A stretch of 16,902 nucleotides of DNA, taken from contig DNUI01000119.1 of NCBI GenBank assembly GCA_003508565.1, forward strand, positions 1-16,902, read 5' to 3'. The notes beneath the pieces are model-generated. The model did no database searches and was not told the origin of the DNA. It worked only from the letters and a program-made list of their open reading frames with translations. Numbering within the stretch: position 1 is the stretch's first letter; the number at the start of each line of letters is the position of its first letter. A program made the translations under genes and the position numbers. Below are positions 14,797 through 16,902 of this stretch, in pieces. The DNA is from Syntrophaceae bacterium (GTDB taxonomy: Bacteria > Desulfobacterota > Syntrophia > Syntrophales > UBA2185).

Positions 14797-15438
14797 TTAC
14801 TTCTTCGATCCCTTGGTCGATTTTGATGACTCCCTTATTTTAAATTCACGGTTCTTCATCTTTCTAATCAGGCTCTCATAGGAAGAACTCGTAATGACTT
14901 CATTGAACTGTACACGATAATTATTGACCGCACTAATTCCTTCGATGACTATATCATAGCCGAGCCAGAGTTCATTTTTCTTGATAAGACGATACTCTAT
15001 CGACGCTTCTTCCCCCTTTTGCTTGTTGATCATCCTGGTTTTAACCACAGCCCGGTTCCCATCAATCTTTTCAGAATCGTAGATGATCGACTCTCCCGCG
15101 TAAAGATCCAGCTTGTCGCTGTAAGTCCTTTTCAGGAGATCGCGGAAAAGATCGACAAATTCTGTTCTCTCCGCGGGAGTTCTCTTCCGCCAGTGAATGG
15201 CCAGCGCCCGCCTGCCTACCTCCTGCCAGTCGATCATGTCCTCCACAACATTCGTTACCATATTCCGGCGCTGTTCCTTGTTGTTCTTTAATGCTGGATC
15301 ATTCAGTATAGTCAATACCTTATCCGCTTTTTCCTTTACCTGCTCCGTCGGCGTACTCGCCAAGGCAGGGTATGGCAGCACTAATAACAGCACCAGTGCC
15401 ATCGTAAAGATGTAATTATTTTTTGTAGGCAGTTTCAT
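14797..15438 (-). CDS. mlaC: MlaC/Ttg2D-type periplasmic phospholipid-binding protein
   Basis: The periplasmic shuttle of the Mla system, carrying phospholipids between the outer-membrane MlaA complex and the inner-membrane MlaFEDB transporter. The protein has 213 residues, near the usual length. Residues 1-28 are a signal peptide (FTMALVLLLVLPYPALAS, cut likely after ALA). The mature part shows the family pattern: MVTNVVEDMIDWQEVGRRALAIHW, then TPAERTEFVDLFRDLLKRTYSDKL, and the beta-sheet stretch VVKTRMINKQKGEEASIEYRL-type with WLGYDIVIEGISAVNNYRVQFNEV. The tail is basic and Ser/Lys rich. ATG 15438 is chosen over GTG 15447 because AAAGGA is better spaced. It is the third gene of the mlaD-mlaA-mlaC run, 36 bases after mlaA. 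Confidence 0.88.
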   Translation of the reverse strand: MKLPTKNNYIFTMALVLLLVLPYPALASTPTEQVKEKADKVLTILNDPALKNNKEQRRNMVTNVVEDMIDWQEVGRRALAIHWRKRTPAERTEFVDLFRDLLKRTYSDKLDLYAGESIIYDSEKIDGNRAVVKTRMINKQKGEEASIEYRLIKKNELWLGYDIVIEGISAVNNYRVQFNEVITSSSYESLIRKMKNREFKIRESSKSTKGSKK

Positions 15439-15474
15439 TCCTCTCACTTTCCTTTCTGCATTATTTTAGAAGGA

Positions 15475-16425
15475 TCATTCCTTGATTTTTTTTCTGCGCA
15501 TTTCGAAATACGCGGTTCGCATAGACACATAGGGGTCGATGGAAGACTCCTTGAATTCTTCATATGTGCCAATCGTTAATGATGTTTCATTGACCACGTT
15601 GGTGGTGTTGATACCGCTACGAATATCCGAGTTAACCTTCGTTATCCCTATGTCTGTAGTCGGATTTATGTACACAAAAGGGTCGGCAAAAAAATCACCT
15701 GCCGAGCCCACTGTATCCCTTAGGGTTGACGGACCGAAAACGGGCCACACGATGTAGAAGCCTTCCTTGATACCGTAAAATCCAAGGGTTTGACCAAAAT
15801 CTTCATCCTGTTTTTGCAGGTTGCAATACTTTTTTGCTACATCAAAGAAGCCCAGTCCGCCTGCGACCGTGTTAACCAGGAAGCGGGAATATTCTATTCC
15901 CGCTTTCTCTGCCTTGCCTTGCAGAATGCAGTTGAGGAGACGCGCGGGAGTGGTAATGTTCGAAATAAAATTGCGTATTGATACCCTTACCGGCTCCGGC
16001 AATACGGCTTTGTATGCTTGGGCGACAGGTTTCAGTAAGTAGAAGTAGAGCTTATCGTTGAAATCAAACATGAGGTGGTTGAAGGGCTTGAGAGGATCAG
16101 CAATGGTTTCCATTTCCTCCTCTTCCAGATATTCATAATCCTCTTCGTCCTCCTCTCCTTCCTCTTTCCCCTTATCTTGTTCCCCTTTCTTGATTAAGTT
16201 TTCATCCTGCTCTGGGGAAATCTCCCTCGGGGTCTCTTCCTCTTCTTTACCCTTCATTTCCTTGATTTCCTCGGCTTCAAGAGCGTCCGAAGCAGAAGGT
16301 GGTTCTGAAGACTGAATCGTTTCATCCCGGGGGGATGTAGTCTGGGTATAGCCCGTGCCAAAGGGAAAGAAAACAGAGCACACAATAACCAGGAGGAGAA
16401 ATAATAAGAATCGTTGATTTTTCAA
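15475..16425 (-). CDS. mlaA: MlaA (VacJ) family outer-membrane lipid asymmetry protein with acidic linker
   Basis: MlaA removes mislocalised phospholipids from the outer leaflet of the outer membrane. The conserved domain (about 109-300) has DPLKPFNHLMFDFNDKLY, RNFISNITTPARLLN, RFLVNTVAGGLGFFDVA, EDFGQTLGFYG and FGPSTLRDTVG, all typical. The start is probably TTG 16425, with GGAGG five bases upstream and a proper n-region (MKNQR) before a hydrophobic segment; a longer GTG 16464 frame would overlap mlaD. Cys16 is preceded by VIV, not a canonical lipobox, so lipid anchoring is doubtful. Between signal and domain is an unusual Glu/Lys/Asp-rich stretch (about 45-108) not found in E. coli MlaA. 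The gene begins 11 bases after the mlaD stop. Confidence 0.9.
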   Translation of the reverse strand: MKNQRFLLFLLLVIVCSVFFPFGTGYTQTTSPRDETIQSSEPPSASDALEAEEIKEMKGKEEEETPREISPEQDENLIKKGEQDKGKEEGEEDEEDYEYLEEEEMETIADPLKPFNHLMFDFNDKLYFYLLKPVAQAYKAVLPEPVRVSIRNFISNITTPARLLNCILQGKAEKAGIEYSRFLVNTVAGGLGFFDVAKKYCNLQKQDEDFGQTLGFYGIKEGFYIVWPVFGPSTLRDTVGSAGDFFADPFVYINPTTDIGITKVNSDIRSGINTTNVVNETSLTIGTYEEFKESSIDPYVSMRTAYFEMRRKKIKE

Positions 16426-16436
16426 CACATCCTCCG

Positions 16437-16883
16437 CTAGTCTGAAGCTTTTCCGAAAACCCACTTGGAAATGGCTCTCTCAATGTCGAAAGGGGGCAGG
16501 GTCTCCTGAAGCGTACCTCCGTTGGTAATGACGTTATCCGATCCGCCCGGCGTTATCTCGACAAACTTTTCTCCAACCAGTCCCTTGGTTTTGATACTGG
16601 CAATGGCATCATCTTGAATAGGCACCGCTGTCGATATCTGGAGTCTCACTTTTGCCTGGTAATCATCCAGAGTGATTCCTTTCACGCGTCCGATGTTAAC
16701 GCCGGCAATCTGAACTTCCGCGCCCTCTTTCAGTCCCCCGATGTTGGAGAAGGTGGCATAAATGACAGTGTCCTTGGAACCTACAATTTCCAGCTTCCCC
16801 AGTTTGATAGAGAGATATGCCAGACAGAGAATACCGACGATAAAAAAGATACCCACGTTAAGCTCAAGGCTGAATTTCCTCAT
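16437..16883 (-). CDS. mlaD: MlaD family MCE-domain protein
   Basis: The membrane-anchored MCE subunit of the Mla ABC transporter, which forms a hexameric lipid channel in the periplasm. From ATG 16883 it has 148 residues, somewhat shorter than E. coli MlaD (183). Residues 7-28 form the single N-terminal membrane helix (VGIFFIVGILCLAYLSI), and the MCE domain (about 38-115) shows FSNIGGLKEGAEVQIAGVNIGRV and GLVGEKFVEITPG. The short C-terminal helix ends at residue 148. AAGGAG lies six bases before ATG 16883; GTG 16886 is too close to it. mlaE and mlaF are expected just beyond the right end of the window on the same strand; no mlaB is visible. Confidence 0.9.
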   Translation of the reverse strand: MRKFSLELNVGIFFIVGILCLAYLSIKLGKLEIVGSKDTVIYATFSNIGGLKEGAEVQIAGVNIGRVKGITLDDYQAKVRLQISTAVPIQDDAIASIKTKGLVGEKFVEITPGGSDNVITNGGTLQETLPPFDIERAISKWVFGKASD

Positions 16884-16902
16884 CACCGACTCCTTTTTCC
16901 AA

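Overview
The window looks like chromosomal DNA of a Gram-negative anaerobe, most likely a Desulfobacterota (former Deltaproteobacteria) lineage such as the Syntrophia. This placement is inferred from gene content: outer-membrane lipid transport genes (mla), a selenocysteine-containing SelD, and the YedF/Se-S carrier/cysteine desulfurase set that travels with selenium metabolism in anaerobes. I see no rRNA, tRNA, CRISPR array, phage gene or full transposon.

Layout. 1-343: 3' end of a hotdog-fold (DUF4442-like) gene on the plus strand. 388-1374: nitronate monooxygenase-like flavoprotein (minus). 1411-1509: a 99-bp element with 24-bp inverted ends, MITE-like. 1548-3752: SulP anion transporter fused to STAS and cyclic-nucleotide-binding-like domains (minus). 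3753-4237: gene-free. 4238-5176: PBP7/PbpG-type D-Ala-D-Ala endopeptidase/carboxypeptidase (minus). 5331-7382: minus-strand selenium operon of a class-V cysteine desulfurase/selenocysteine lyase-like gene, yedF and a DUF3343 Se/S-carrier gene. 7383-7897: gene-free promoter region. 7898-8821: LysR regulator (minus), divergent from selD (8945-9997, plus). 9994-11049: DHH phosphoesterase overlapping selD. 11297-13162: response regulator with two PAS domains and a GGDEF domain (plus). 13246-14700: three small minus-strand genes, namely an unknown, an FmdB zinc ribbon with a clear terminator, and an HExxH protein with a strong sigma70-type promoter. 14797-16883: mlaC, mlaA and mlaD (minus, transcribed mlaD-mlaA-mlaC), the tail of a phospholipid transport operon whose mlaE/mlaF genes presumably lie beyond the right edge.

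The most notable point is selD. A plain ORF reading begins at a TTG at 9035 and loses the active site. The true gene starts at ATG 8945 and reads through an in-frame UGA at 8996-8998 (Sec18) followed by a compact SECIS-like hairpin. The protein that makes selenophosphate is therefore itself a selenoprotein. Together with the cysteine desulfurase, YedF, DUF3343 and LysR genes, this forms a selenium mobilisation, delivery and activation locus of a recognised kind. Less well-explained items are the MITE-like repeat, the SulP transporter's degenerate cyclic-nucleotide pocket, the acidic insertion and missing lipobox in MlaA, the LysR palindrome near selD, and the hairpin inside the selenium operon.
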